From: Aporrectodea caliginosa
Taxonomy: Eukaryota; Annelida; Clitellata; Crassiclitellata; Lumbricidae
DNA length: 64,000 nucleotides
Direction: 5' to 3'
NCBI GenBank assembly: GCA_020284085.1
Contig: JACEVL010001855.1
Coordinates: 828,001-892,000 of the forward strand
The notes under the pieces were generated by a model. The model had not been told where the DNA came from, searched no databases, and saw only the letters and a program-made list of their open reading frames with translations. The position numbers were made by a program, and so were the translations under genes. The stretch's first letter is position 1; each line of letters starts with the position of its first letter. Below, in pieces: positions 49,743 to 59,924 of the stretch.

Positions 49743-52700
49743 TATTCCTTTACTGCACAAACTGTAGTAGCAAATTAAAAGATAACACATATATAATATA
49801 TATATGTTTCTATATCCTAGGCACTGTTAACTGTGGACCACTTTTAGTGAGGTGATAACTTTTCAAAAAGCCATGTAGGCTAGTTTTGACTTACAGTATT
49901 GTTATAATAATGTATAAAAGTTTATACTGATGACATTAAATCGTAAAGGTTCCCAAAACTTACATGTAGTTTAATGTGTATTTCAGATTGATTGTGAAGT
50001 TGTGGCTAACATGTCTGATGATGACCTGAAAATATATCTTCCCGCATATGGAGACCGTGTTGCACTCTATGCTTTCAGTCGAGCTAGATCCGCAAATCAG
50101 TCAACCGACTCCAGACATAGCACAGAAGGCGAAGGATTGCCAAATGTGGTCCAAAGAGTTCGGGACAAATTGATGGACAAAAAGAGATCACATTCTGGTG
50201 ATGATGTGGCTAGAAGACGTAAGAAGCCAACCAATAAAAATGCCACTAAGAGCACACGCCGCATCGAGTTCGGATGGCTTTGCTTTGACCATACGTCTAG
50301 CAAATTTCATCAGGTCAGAACCCAGCAAGGGGGTGGAACTAGACATTTGAATATAGTAAAAGAAACCACAATGGCGGAAATCAAGCAGATTGGAGTTGAA
50401 CTGTTTTTCCCGAGTGGCACATCTAGAAAAGGTTGTGCAGAATCGTTCACCTTTGAGATTCGTGACTTTTCCGAAAGTCCTGTGAGTTCTGATGACACTG
50501 TTGAGGAAGTGTATAACCGCACAAAGGTAAAAATGCTACGTCTGTATCTTTGTTCTACAAGCAAACACGCTAATGATTCATGCAGTGACACTGCTGATAT
50601 TCCCAAGAGATCGGACGTCATGGATTCAGCACATACGAGACAGTTAACACCAGATGAATTCACTGAAATGACATCAGATGATTATTTACCAGATCTTACC
50701 AGTTGTGAAAATCAGAACCAATACATTGCTCCAGAAGGAAATAACATGGAGGTGAGTCTGGTGGAATTCAAGATTTTTAAAGTTATTAATACCAAAGAAG
50801 TTGATTCTTTGCTTCATGGCTTACATACATTTTTGGTGCAATTTGATAATAATTCTGCACAAAAATTGATTAGTTTATGAAGTGCAACATGAAAATACCA
50901 TTGTGTGAATGTAGTAATGAAGTTTATATGTAATGTAACAAATGATTTATAAAGGACCAATAAAGAGTTTCTCAGAAGTGTTCGACACTTGGCCATCAAA
51001 CAGCTAAAATATCGCATCTTTAAGAGTCTAGAGTGGATTTCAGTTCCATAGCGAACAGCAAGATTTAGAGAAGTTTTAACATGTAACATAAATCTCTAAC
51101 TTCAGACACACTACTGCAGACACACTTTCAAAATGCATGTTTACATGCATTATTAAGTATACAATTGCTTGAAATGTGTTGTAATCAATTTGCAAGCGAT
51201 AATTCTTTTGTTGTTGACTTGTTGACAGTCATGCCTGGCAGGTACAAGTGCCAGTGCAGCTTCAGACAGAACTAGCTCTTACGATACCTACATCAGTCTA
51301 CTCTGTAATGATAGTGACTCAGACGATGAACGTTTGCAGTCTGTTTTGCTGGATAGCTATCATCAAGAGGAATCTGTTCCCCCAACTAACAGTCCAAGCA
51401 AGTGAGGGATTCGCTATGATTTCACTTTCAGTGACCGATTGATGCCCTATGCATTTTTTTTATTGTGGTGCAATAGAAGTCACTGTTTTGGATTTGACTG
51501 TTGTATGCATACAATTAGGAGTACACATCTGTGTATGTTTGAATGTTATTTTGGTGACTGGTTCATGTGATCAACACAGGGAATTGTACAAGTGGAAAGA
51601 CAAAGTAGATTAGCCGGTGAGGTCTGAGAAGGGAGCACATTTCAAGTGAACATGGGATAAGGAGTTTGTAGAATTAGAGTATTTTATTTAAAGTAGTCGT
51701 TGTAAGGCGTAAAACCTCGGCACGTTTTACTTTGAAGCTGTATAGAATCTCCGCGTCTATTAAGAAATGGGAGTAATTTTTATTCTCGATCAAAATCATC
51801 CTCTGAAAATACAAGGTGCATGTTATATGTATATTGTATTGTATTTAATTTATATAGTGCCGCTCACAGCAGTGACCATTCATTAGCGCTCCCAGTGCGA
51901 AAGGTAGAAGGTATTTAGGAGAGAGAAGGCGGAAGAGACCCAGGTCGTCGAATGGTAACACGTAAAGAGGAGGGAAGGGCATTCCATAGGGAAGGCCCAA
52001 CCTGAACTATTAAAGCAGAATATCATATAGTGTTTATTTATTTTGATTAATTAGGTATGCACGTACTGATTTCTTAAATGATGACAGATTAGGCATATAT
52101 ATATATATATATATGTATATGTATATATATGTATATATATATAACAACTAATATAGAAATTATAATGAACTGTACATTTGAAGAATGAATGTGATTAACA
52201 TTCAAAGAATTGTAAGGAAAGTGTGTCTATTACAGAAATGAGTTGCAGAGATGTTTAACAGACCTACTCAAGCAGTTCACCATAGAATACTTTGCTGGTA
52301 GCAATGACGAGACATGCACTGTCATTGTACAACGACGCAACTTCACTCAGTCAGTCATGAGAGCAATCAGCAAACCTGGTTTTAACTTTCACAAACGGGT
52401 TAGGATTGTCTTTTCGGGCGAAGAAGCTGAAGATCAGGGTGGACCAAGTCGTGAATTTTTCACGTAAGTTCATTAGCTAAGGTAGCTATTGAGTAATTTC
52501 TGAGAAACGAGGTTTGGTAAGGAGCAAAAGTAAGACACCATTTTGAAATGCCAAAACAAGCTATACTCGCACACTGGTTAATGATTAGCTTTGCATGGCC
52601 TCATAGTACCTGTCGCATTTTCTACATGTTTTCTGCTGCTAGAAATTGATAACATAATGTAACATGAAATTATTTGCGAAATTAAGAAAATTGAAATACA

Positions 52701-55031
52701 GTTGAAGCTTAGGTTGCATTACAAGCAGATCGAACTAAACCGGCAGAAGTTGTGTTTTGGGCTGTGTTTTTTAAAGAGCTGAATTCGAACTAATTTAACC
52801 CGACTGGAATTAGAACTGAAATTATTTATGAACTGGAATAATCAAATGAAATCGGAATGTTGTTATCAACGGGAATAGAATTATAATTAAAATTAGGATT
52901 TATGTTTAGAACTGAAAAATCACTGTACTTAGGTTATGGTAGTTGAAATTTTAGTATTGTATGCCCTTCAATAACCTAAAAGGCTGAGTTCTCGAGTATA
53001 TATTTGTGCGTTTCATTCTTTCAGGCTTCTACTGCAAGCCATATCATTCGAAATGGGACTGTTTGAGGGACATCGGGATGCAAGAGTTTTAACTCACAAC
53101 GTAGAGCTTCTACGTCGTGATCAGTACACTCTTGCAGGGAAAATGATTGCATGGAGCATAGCAAATGGTGGTCCGGGTTTAGGCTGTATTTCCTCGTACA
53201 TGTATGACCTGTGGTGTGGGTCTGGAATTGTCAATGTGGAAGGTGCAGCTGAACATGTGTATGATGACAAATGCCAATGCCTTGTTAAAGAGGTTGGTCT
53301 TAAAGCTGTTTTCTTAACAGTAGCGAATTTAACTTTTCACTAACTTGTTGAAAGCTTATAAGTGTCAATTGGTTAATTCATTCATTACAAAGAGTTATAG
53401 GCTATAGCGCCCCTTCAAGGTTACTATTCAGGAGCGCTCCCGACCCCAGCACGGCTGAAAAGGACAGTTTTCAGATAAGAATAGCAAGATACAGAGTGGA
53501 TTCTGGGATGCAATCACAGCGCCAAAGGGAGCCCATTCCAGAGGGATGGGCCAACCACTGACAAGGCGCGATTCTGCAAAAGGGTTATTGCTAAATATGC
53601 TATACTGTTGCAGAAATATAACGTCACAAAACATTTTGTGTTGAATTATTGATGATGCTTAGATACATTTAGCATTGACATTGCAGATATTAGCTGTTCA
53701 GTCGGAATCTGAGTTCGAGTCAGCGAAGATGAAATGGTCAGAAGTGTTACTTGCGAGTGGTATCCTGAATGTGCATGCTCTACATCTTGGCGACAAGTAC
53801 ACGCTGGTTGAGGACTTGCTATGCAACTATCTTCACTTTAGGTACGACTTGTGGTAATTCAGTATAATTGGACATTACTAGACATGAGAACATAAATTGA
53901 ACTGTCTGAGAGAATGAGTAAAGAGAAGGAGCGAGTATACTATTCTGGTCTGAAGTTAATGCGCAACAGGTTGCACATGCTGTGCGAATTTGCATAATTA
54001 CTCCCTATTAAGATCTCAGGTTTCCCATTCTTCATATTTTGTATTATCTGCTAGCCAATTTCGCATTCTCCTATCATCAGATTCTGATGTTACTGTCAGA
54101 GTCCCTTCGCTTTGTCTTTCCATCGCTAATATACTCTCTCTCCCTTTCTCCCCTCCTTTCCAGCTTCCTTCTTTTTGCGTCGTTCTTCCATCACGCTACT
54201 TTCCATTCCGCACGTCTTCCCCTTCCTGTTTATCTAAGTATACATGTCTTCAGGTCTATGTATATACGTTACATCTACACTATATAACTATTCTATACAT
54301 ATAGCTTATGTTCATTCGTATCATCGTTTTATTTTCTTCGTTCGTTTTCCTCGCTTTCACTACACTGGCATTTGCAAGTGTATTGGAATGCAGATTTCTT
54401 TGTGAAATTTGATTTCCGTTGGTGCTCTTGTTTAGATTATCTGCTGAGCTGACTGCGTTTTCGAGTGGTCTGGGTATGCTGTGGAATGTCGTCAAAGTGA
54501 ACAAGGATGTTTTGAAAGCGCTGTTCGTATATGACAACTCGCCGTTGACTCTGTTACAACTGCGCCAGCTGTATTGTATAGAGTGGGCAGAGAACGCGAC
54601 CAGAAAGCGAGCCAGTCAAGAGGACACCATCTACTATTTCGAGTCCTTCCTGCAGGACTGTGAAGGCAAGTTCAGAGTAAACATTTCTACATCTCTAAAT
54701 TTTCTATATTCCCCAACTTTTCAGTTTCATGGACCAGGAGGAATTAAGTTGTCAGTTTCAGACTGGCAGGAATTTTCCCACTGCAGGAGAATTGGTGCAA
54801 AATTTATCAATTTTTTCTCTTTTTCGTTTTCAATCACCGAAATTCCTCGAAATGTATTATGGTTGATCTAAATGCATATTTAGCCAATTCTATGACTCTA
54901 TTGCCCTTTGACTGTTAGCCTAGTACATGTTTTCATTATGACTTAAACATGTAATACCCATTTCTTAACTGTGAGAAGATTTCACCAGTTCCTCGACTCA
55001 CTCTGCGGAACACCACTTTGGGAAGCACTGT

Positions 55032-55067
<36 letters not shown>

Positions 55068-55389
55068 ACAGCTGTATCAACCTTATCAAGGTGTTTGTTT
55101 ATTTGTTTTTTCAGACAACACGAGTGACATTGCTTTAGCTCAGGTCCTTGTATTCTGGACTGGAGCGAAGTCAGAACCTCCTTTGGGCTTTCCAGCTCCT
55201 TCGGTCAGTGATGAGTGGAACACTTCTGGTCGGCCACTCACAATTTCTTTCTTTGACGATCAAGGTCGGCTGCCATTTTCAAGCACATGCAGCCTGAGAC
55301 TTTGGTTGCCTATAAATGTTGGCCAAGATCAATTCAACAACTTGTTCAAAAGATCATTAACAGAGTGCATTGGCTTTGGAAAAGTTTAG
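48222..55389 (+). CDS. SAM-like + HECT E3 ubiquitin ligase, 8 exons
   Basis: Exons 48222-48296, 49987-50751, 51229-51401, 52236-52463, 53025-53292, 53687-53841, 54436-54665 and 55115-55389 join in phase into 2169 nt (722 residues). Domains: SAM-like helices (about 1-58, IIDFLRRRDVSDDVIEMF), a basic nuclear-localisation-like stretch (about 90-117), an unnamed conserved module (about 114-217, GWLCFDHTSSKF and QQGGGTRHLN), an acidic Ser-rich linker (218-337) and a HECT domain (about 339-722). HECT marks seen: EDQGGPSREFF at 403-413 and the C-lobe LPFSSTCSLRLWLP with the catalytic Cys690. Known: HECT ligases take ubiquitin onto this Cys and pass it to substrates. Closest in kind are G2E3-like HECT proteins of fish and invertebrates, but the PHD fingers of G2E3 are absent. 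It sits inside the 14-kb element, convergent with the integrase gene. Start context acaATGG. Intron 7 uses a GC donor. Confidence 0.88.
48384..48840 (-). mobile_element. CR1/L2-like retrotransposon 3' end in HECT intron 1
   Basis: Minus-oriented: a TATTGTATTGTATTG tail, then ATTTATATAGCGCCTC and the GTTCCATAGTGCAGGGCC block shared with the 3' ends at 20528, 51826 and 53385. 5'-truncated. The spacer to exon 2 also has a (CTG)9-10 tract. Confidence 0.6.
49710..49740 (+). repeat. (CTG)n tract in HECT intron 1
   Basis: Nine or ten near-perfect CTG units (GCTGCTGCTGCTGCTG..TTGC). Intronic, not in frame with any exon. Confidence 0.95.
49987..50751 (+). CDS. HECT gene exon 2
   Basis: 255 codons from IDCEVVANMSDDDLKIYL to APEGNNME. 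Acceptor TTTCAG, donor GTGAGT. It holds the end of the SAM-like domain, the basic stretch, the GWLCFDHTSSKF module and the start of the acidic linker. Confidence 0.92.
51229..51401 (+). CDS. HECT gene exon 3 (acidic linker)
   Basis: Reads SCLAGTSASAASDRTSSYD, then CNDSDSDDERL and VPPTNSPS. Acceptor TTGACAG, donor GTGAGG, phase 2. Low-complexity and acidic; called from phase agreement with exons 2 and 4. Confidence 0.75.
51826..52025 (-). mobile_element. CR1/L2-like retrotransposon 3' end in HECT intron 3
   Basis: TATTGTATTGTATTTAATTT tail followed by ATATAGTGCCGCTC and GGGCATTCCATAGGG, the same 3' end type as at 48384. Confidence 0.55.
52098..52143. repeat. (AT)n / ATGTAT microsatellite in HECT intron 3
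   Basis: TATATATATATATATATGTA followed by ATGTATATATATG runs. Confidence 0.9.
52236..52463 (+). CDS. HECT gene exon 4 (HECT start)
   Basis: Reads NELQRCLTDLLKQF to EDQGGPSREFF, the HECT N-lobe start and its diagnostic GGPSREF motif. Acceptor ATTACAG, donor GTAAGT, phase 2. Confidence 0.92.
53025..53292 (+). CDS. HECT gene exon 5
   Basis: Reads LLLQAISFEMGLFEGH, AGKMIAWSIANGGPG and CQCLVKE, HECT N-lobe. Acceptor TTTCAG, donor GTTGGT, phase 0. The AWSIANGGPG motif is typical of this HECT group. Confidence 0.92.
53385..53600 (-). mobile_element. CR1/L2-like retrotransposon 3' end in HECT intron 5
   Basis: CTATAGCGCCCCTTCAAGG, then AGGAGCGCTCCCGACC and CCCATTCCAGAGGGATGGGC, matching the 3' end of the 20528-21420 element. 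Minus orientation. Confidence 0.6.
53687..53841 (+). CDS. HECT gene exon 6
   Basis: Reads ILAVQSESEFESAKMKWS to DLLCNYLHF. Acceptor TTGCAG, donor GTACGA, phase 2. Confidence 0.85.
54436..54665 (+). CDS. HECT gene exon 7
   Basis: Reads LSAELTAFSSGLGMLWNV to YYFESFLQDCE. Acceptor TGTTTAG. The only donor that keeps the frame is GCAAGT (a GC-AG intron), phase 1. Confidence 0.87.
54714..55032 (+). mobile_element. degraded hAT-type miniature element in HECT intron 7
   Basis: Same family as 5712-6101: CCAACTTTTCAGTTTCATGG start, GACTGGCAGGAATTTTCCC, and the end CCACTTTGGGAAGCACTG. More diverged than the left copy; no clear target duplication seen. Followed by an (AT)n run at 55034-55064. Confidence 0.65.
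55115..55389 (+). CDS. HECT gene exon 8 (catalytic C-lobe, stop)
   Basis: Reads DNTSDIALAQVLVFWTGA, then PLTISFFDDQGRLPFSSTC and ends IGFGKV, TAG. It contains the catalytic Cys690, 32 residues from the end. Acceptor TTTTTCAG. Confidence 0.93.
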
Positions 55390-55656
55390 ATTTGTGACAT
55401 TACGTAGCCAGCTGCATTTGGTACTGTTTATGACGCACTATTGGCATCTTTGAGTTACTTATATAGTTTGCTGATTCCATGTGAAGTCAACCAAATTTAG
55501 AACCATGACTGACATGACCGACTCAGATTTACATGAAATTTTACCCAAATAAGACATGCATAAAGTGGAAACAAATTTGGGTCAATTACACTGCTGCGAG
55601 ATACAGGTAAACAGTTTGACCAAACCGCTGAACCTCATAGCTTTGGTCGCCTGTAT

Positions 55657-56328
55657 CAGTGGCGGCTTCAGACTTTTGCAACAGGGGGGGGGGCACGGAG
55701 GGGCCGGGGAAACAGATGGGGGGCCAGTCTATTTTCGTCAAAACTGAGAATAGTGACAACAGACCTGTATTGGAGTTACATGAATTGTTTAATCATCAGC
55801 CTCAAGTTAAGACACAAATGGAAATAGACTAACTTTGTTAAAAGTAACACCTACATGTATAAGCTACAAACAATACATACACTTTTAATTAAGTGCAAAT
55901 TTGCAGATATGTCTTAATAGCATTGGAAAGACGTCCTTGGATACCCGAAGTCAGGCAGCATTGCTCTCGGAGGTAGGCCTAACATGGGCGAGGCCTTAGC
56001 TGGTAATGTCGCCATACCAGGGCAGCTACATGTACTGAATATGCTTGCAGATAGGGAGTCAGTGATGGATAGCAGGAATTAGCTTGTACGACAAGAAAAT
56101 AATTAAGACTCTAAGCAAGCAAATAGGTATTGTCAGTGAAAACACCTTGAATAAAATAACATCGGATTTCATCATGCATCATGCATATGCAAGTAAGTCA
56201 TACCTTTGCAAATATCAAAATTAAATGATACCATATTTCATAATATTTTGGACTAAAATTTGGGGGGCCACTGGGGGCCACAACCTCAGTTGGGGGCACT
56301 TGCCCCCCCCTCTGTAGAGCCGCCACTG
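55657..56328 (-). mobile_element. hAT-type non-autonomous element, 672 bp
   Basis: Ends CAGTGGCGGCT and AGAGCCGCCACTG, flanked by the 8-bp duplication GCCTGTAT (55649-55656 and 56329-56336). It is a shorter, reverse-oriented relative of 43188-44353, sharing the poly-G/C tips and part of the retrotransposon fragment. It lies between the HECT stop and the integrase stop. Confidence 0.9.
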
Positions 56329-56971
56329 GCCTGTATATCAGCTTGTATGAAAGCTAGGAAGGTGTTCTTGGTGTCATTATTTAGTGGGCCAAATGTCATG
56401 CAAATGCAAGTCCGTCATGTCAATAATGTTGGTTGAATTGGCCAGGAATCACCCAGTTCCATTGTTAGAATTATGTTGATGAACTTAGTTAGCTTACAGT
56501 ACATGTATTGCATAAAGATTTTCGTAGCTTTTGGTAGAATAAATGTATGACACTTGCCTTTAGTGGAAGGAATTCAAGCTTGTTGATTTGTTACAAGTAT
56601 TAGCAATTCAGGTAAAAGCATTATGTTAAAGTACGTGTTACTGTAACCCTTAAGTTAGTTAACACTTAACTCGTGAATATCAATGTTGGCATATTATACT
56701 AGCTTCAGTCATTCTGAAGGTATGACAGTACCAGAACTACAGTAATCACAGAGTATTAACAATCTTCATTGTCCTTTCGTAGTGAACTCTTCTGCAGCAA
56801 CAAGTTTTTTAAGAGAGAACATGTTTCTTGAAATAATTTAATGGAAATTTCTGGACAACTTCGATTTCTTATTTAGTATTGGAACAAGTAGTTGAAGTTG
56901 TATATCATGGGCAGAAAACAGCATGAAATCATTTTTCCAAGTAATAGACGTTTAACTGCACAGGTGTGAAG

Positions 56972-57298
56972 TTAAAGCATGGCAGTTAATGCAGTCTTCA
57001 GGTGAATAAACAAATGAACACCAGTGTTGGCATCTGATGCTGGTTCCAACTCATCACGTCTTAAAATGTGGCAACACAAATTAAAAACATCAGTATCGCA
57101 GGGCATCAGAGATCGGTACTCTGCTTCATTACTGCACGTTTCAAGGTCCTCTGCAACAACCGGATACATCTGATCTTCTGCGTTCCAAAGTGTTGGCACA
57201 TTATACATAACGATTGGGCGTCCACTTGGAACATGCCTGGTCCTGCTTGGTCGGATTATGTGTCCATTCCACATATTCACGATTCTGTCTAGATCATG
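56972..57298 (-). CDS. integrase exon 2 (C-terminal part)
   Basis: HDLDRIVNMWNGHIIRPS to TALTAML and TAA, 108 residues. Acceptor TTATTTCAG. The RPSR---PSGRP-VMY motif is conserved in this integrase family. Confidence 0.88.
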   Translation of the reverse strand, partial: HDLDRIVNMWNGHIIRPSRTRHVPSGRPIVMYNVPTLWNAEDQMYPVVAEDLETCSNEAEYRSLMPCDTDVFNLCCHILRRDELEPASDANTGVHLFIHLKTALTAML

Positions 57299-58906
57299 CT
57301 GAAATAAGAAATTGCAAGAATTATTTTATTGCTATTGACTGAAAAATAATAGCTGGGACATAATACCAGAGACTTTGACTATTACCTGAAATTCATTGAA
57401 TAAGGTGCATGTTTTGTGTGCTAATGATTCCGGTTCTTTGTCCTTTCTGCGCCACTTCGCAGCACCCTCTTCGATTATCTGACCGCCTTGACCTCTTTGT
57501 TCTCTGTGTCAGGAGTGCCATGGCTCAATGCAAATCCTTTGCCCGCATAGGCCCTTCTCTATGGAATGGCCTTCCCTTACCCTTTTTATTGACTCCACCA
57601 GTCTCTCTTGTAGCGTTTCTTCATCTTTCGCCTCAAATCCTGCCTTTTTCTAATGGTCACTCGCACTGGGAGCTCGGAGCGCTTTTCAATGGCCTACACT
57701 GTGAGAAGCGTTTTACAAATGGTCAAGGACAATACAGTAATGATTATGACTGCTTATATTAGTTCCACGTAAAACCTACAAAAAGAAAACAAATATGATG
57801 CATTAAGTTGACTCAGTGATGAGTGTTGTCTCATTGATGTCAGGTTTTTATTACTTTTGAGTAGGCCTAATGCCTCATTATTATACAGCGACCCTGTTAG
57901 CGGAACCTGCTGTTCCTTTGGGTCTATCCATTGTCACTGGATTGACACACCTATCTTATTGCAGAATGTTAACTGTTTGGTGAACAATAAAGTGTTAATT
58001 GAATGATTGATTGTTTGATTGATTGATTGAGCTTTATTCTGTAACAGTCCATGACAAGGAAAACACTGAGCTTACCTGTAAAAGACTGGTAAAACAGAAC
58101 TGCATGATACTTTTGTCCAGTGAACTACCTTGGAAATCACCGGATTCAACTAGAGATCGAAGCAATTCCATCCAAAACTGTGAACACTCTTTACGAAGGA
58201 AAGCCCACCAGCTTTCTATCCTTTGATTGCAAGTGCTGGCCCCATCTAAGTAGCATCTACCTGCAGCATTGTCCGTGCAGTTACGTCGTAGAAACATCTG
58301 GAAGTCGCACACAAGCGTGTTCTCTGTTCCATAATCTCCTCTAACAAGCTTGGGACATCCTCCTAAAAGTGTAACTGCCTCCAGGAAATAGCCTCCGATG
58401 ACTTTTGGGTTGTTATTTGTCCTATAAACATTCATCCAAATTATCTTCCTTGAGAATCCATCGATACACCCGCTTATACACAAACCGTAGGGCTTCAGCT
58501 TGTCATATCCATCCAAGTGCCATACAAAATTCGGCCCACTTGCAAAGTACCTGCGACGCCTCAATCTTCGCCCAATACGCGTCTGAACTCCTTCTGGATC
58601 AATTTCACGTAGAATAAGGCGAACATCTTCTTTCTTAACTCTTACGTTATTTTGAATACATCTAGCATGCATCATTCTATATCCATGCAGCATACCCGAA
58701 CCACGTATTTCTGTCGTCAAAAAACGCACCACCTCATGGAGACTGCTGTATTCACCGCGACGGCGAAGTGTCAATCCACGTAAAATTCTTTTCAAGTGTC
58801 TCTCGCTTATAGTTATATCGTGTTCTTTTCCCAAAATACTGACAATATCCCTGTAAAGTAATCCCATTTCAAAATACTTCGTTGCCAATTCTTGCACCGA
58901 CGCCAT
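56972..58906 (-). CDS. integrase-core (DDE) protein, 2 exons, 385 aa
   Basis: Exons 58906-58076 (277 codons) and 57298-56972 (109 codons with stop), joined in phase 0 with donor GTAAGC and acceptor TTTCAG. Residues 1-60 are a helix-turn-helix-like head (YRDIVSILGKEHDITISE). The integrase core is about 125-275: WHLDGYDKLKPYG (D132), VRGDYGTEN (D191) and NQRIESWW (E231), spacing 58 and 39, so the catalytic triad is intact. The tail (exon 2, WNGHIIRPSRTRHVPSGRP) is the C-terminal part seen in fish and cnidarian relatives. Known: such enzymes are of the retroviral-integrase fold and join DNA ends. I infer that it moves the surrounding element. The start is the first ATG; GTG codons further upstream are ignored. 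The right array begins about 90 bp upstream. The 777-bp intron holds a CR1-like fragment. Confidence 0.9.
57400..57760 (+). mobile_element. CR1/L2-like RT 3' fragment in the integrase intron
   Basis: One frame reads MAQCKSFARIGPSLWNGLP, the usual SFA--GP-LWNGLP motif near the end of CR1/L2-type reverse transcriptases, followed by a 3' end ending GAGAAGCGTTTTACAAATGG. Plus orientation, truncated. Confidence 0.6.
57885..58030 (+). mobile_element. retroelement 3' tail with (ATTG)n end
   Basis: CAGCGACCCTGTTAGCGG to CAATAAAGTGTTAATTGAAT and an ATTGATTGATTG tail. A relative lies at about 7690-7873 with the same tail. Confidence 0.5.
58076..58906 (-). CDS. integrase exon 1 (catalytic core)
   Basis: MASVQELATKYFEM to LDKSIMQFCFTSLLQ, with the whole D-D-E triad and an Arg-rich stretch (RIGRRLRRRRYF) before the core. 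Donor TACAG/GTAAGC. Confidence 0.93.
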
Positions 58907-58992
58907 TAGGCCTATATGCACGAAGCAGCGCGGTTGTTTACTTGTTTACACCTCACAAAGGTCGATCTAATATGGGTCAAATGAAGCGGTCC

Positions 58993-59923
58993 AACGACAT
59001 ATTAACTCGTGGGAACGAGTTACTATGTCGTTCGCACGAGTTAGTAAGTCGTGGGAACGAGTTAGTATGTCGTGCGCACGAGTTAGTAAGTCGTGGGAAC
59101 GAGTTACTATGTCGTGCGCACGAGTTAGTAAGTCGTCGTGGGAACGAGTTACTATGTCGTGCGCACGAGTTACTATGTCGTGCGCACGAGGTTAGTAAGT
59201 CGTGGGAACGAGTTAGTAAGTCGTGGGAATGAGTTACTATGTCGTGCGCACGACTTAGTAAAGTCGTGGGAACGAGTTAGTAAGTCGTGGGAACGAGTTA
59301 CTATGTCGTGCGCACGAGTTAGTAAGTCGTGGGAACGAGTTACTATGTCGTGCGCACGAGGTTAGTAAGTCGTGGGAACGAGTTAGTAAGTCGTGGGAAC
59401 GAGTTACTATGTCGTGCGCACGAGTTAGTAAGTCGTGGGAACGAGTTTATGTCGTACGAGTTAGTAAGTCGTGGGAACGAGTTACTATGTCGTGCGCACG
59501 AGTTAGTAAGTCGTGGGAACGAGTTACTATGTCGTGCGTCACGACGAGTTAGTAAGTCGTGGGAACGACTTAGAAAGTCGTGGGAACGAGTTACTATGTC
59601 GTGCGCACGAGTTAGTAAGTGGGAACGAGTTACTATGTCGTGCGCACGAGTTAGTAAGTCGTGGGAACGAGTTAGTGTATGTCGTGGGGAGTTCGGAGGT
59701 CGCGCGAACGAGTTAGTAAGTCGTGGGAACGAGTTACTATGTCGTGCGACTTAGTAAAGTCGTGGGCACGAGTAAGTCGTGGGAACGAGTTAACGGGTCG
59801 TGGGAACGAGTTACTATGTCGTGGGAACGAGTTACTAAGTCGTGCGCACGAGTTAATAAGTCGTGGGGAACGAGTTACTAAGTCGTGGGAACGAGTTACT
59901 AAGTCGTGCGAACGACTTACTAA
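58993..59923 (+). repeat. right 21-bp tandem array (inverted relative to left)
   Basis: About 44 units of the same family reading TCGTGGGAACGAGTTACTA and TCGTGCGCACGAGTTAGTA, the reverse complement of the left array. It starts about 90 bp upstream of the integrase ATG, so it also lies in that gene's promoter position. Degenerate units are commoner towards 59,700. Confidence 0.95.
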
Positions 59924-59924
59924 G

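Larger units (their letters stand above)
45684..59924. mobile_element. candidate 14.2-kb SAM-HECT/integrase transposon
   Basis: Seen: identical 51-bp direct repeats (45633-45683, 59925-59975) flank this block; inverted 21-bp arrays lie at both ends; two convergent, intact, spliced genes lie inside (HECT ligase and DDE integrase core). The flanking repeat belongs to a SINE whose head region resumes right of 59975, as expected if the block was inserted into that SINE. Later insertions lie inside: a SINE (47092-47402), CR1-like ends in HECT introns 1, 3 and 5, a CR1 fragment in the integrase intron, and hAT-type elements (54714-55032, 55657-56328). Inference: an autonomous or once autonomous DNA transposon that moves by its integrase. 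Odd points are that 51 bp is far longer than a usual DDE target duplication, and that the left end carries about 33 bp outside the array that the right end lacks. Confidence 0.72.

Noticed and set aside
48222..55389. Calling the HECT gene host G2E3
   Set aside because: No PHD fingers; SAM-like head, middle module and transposon-like setting do not fit the host gene.
58907..58921. Longer integrase start at a GTG codon
   Set aside because: Animals rarely start at GTG; the ATG at 58906 gives the expected N-terminus.
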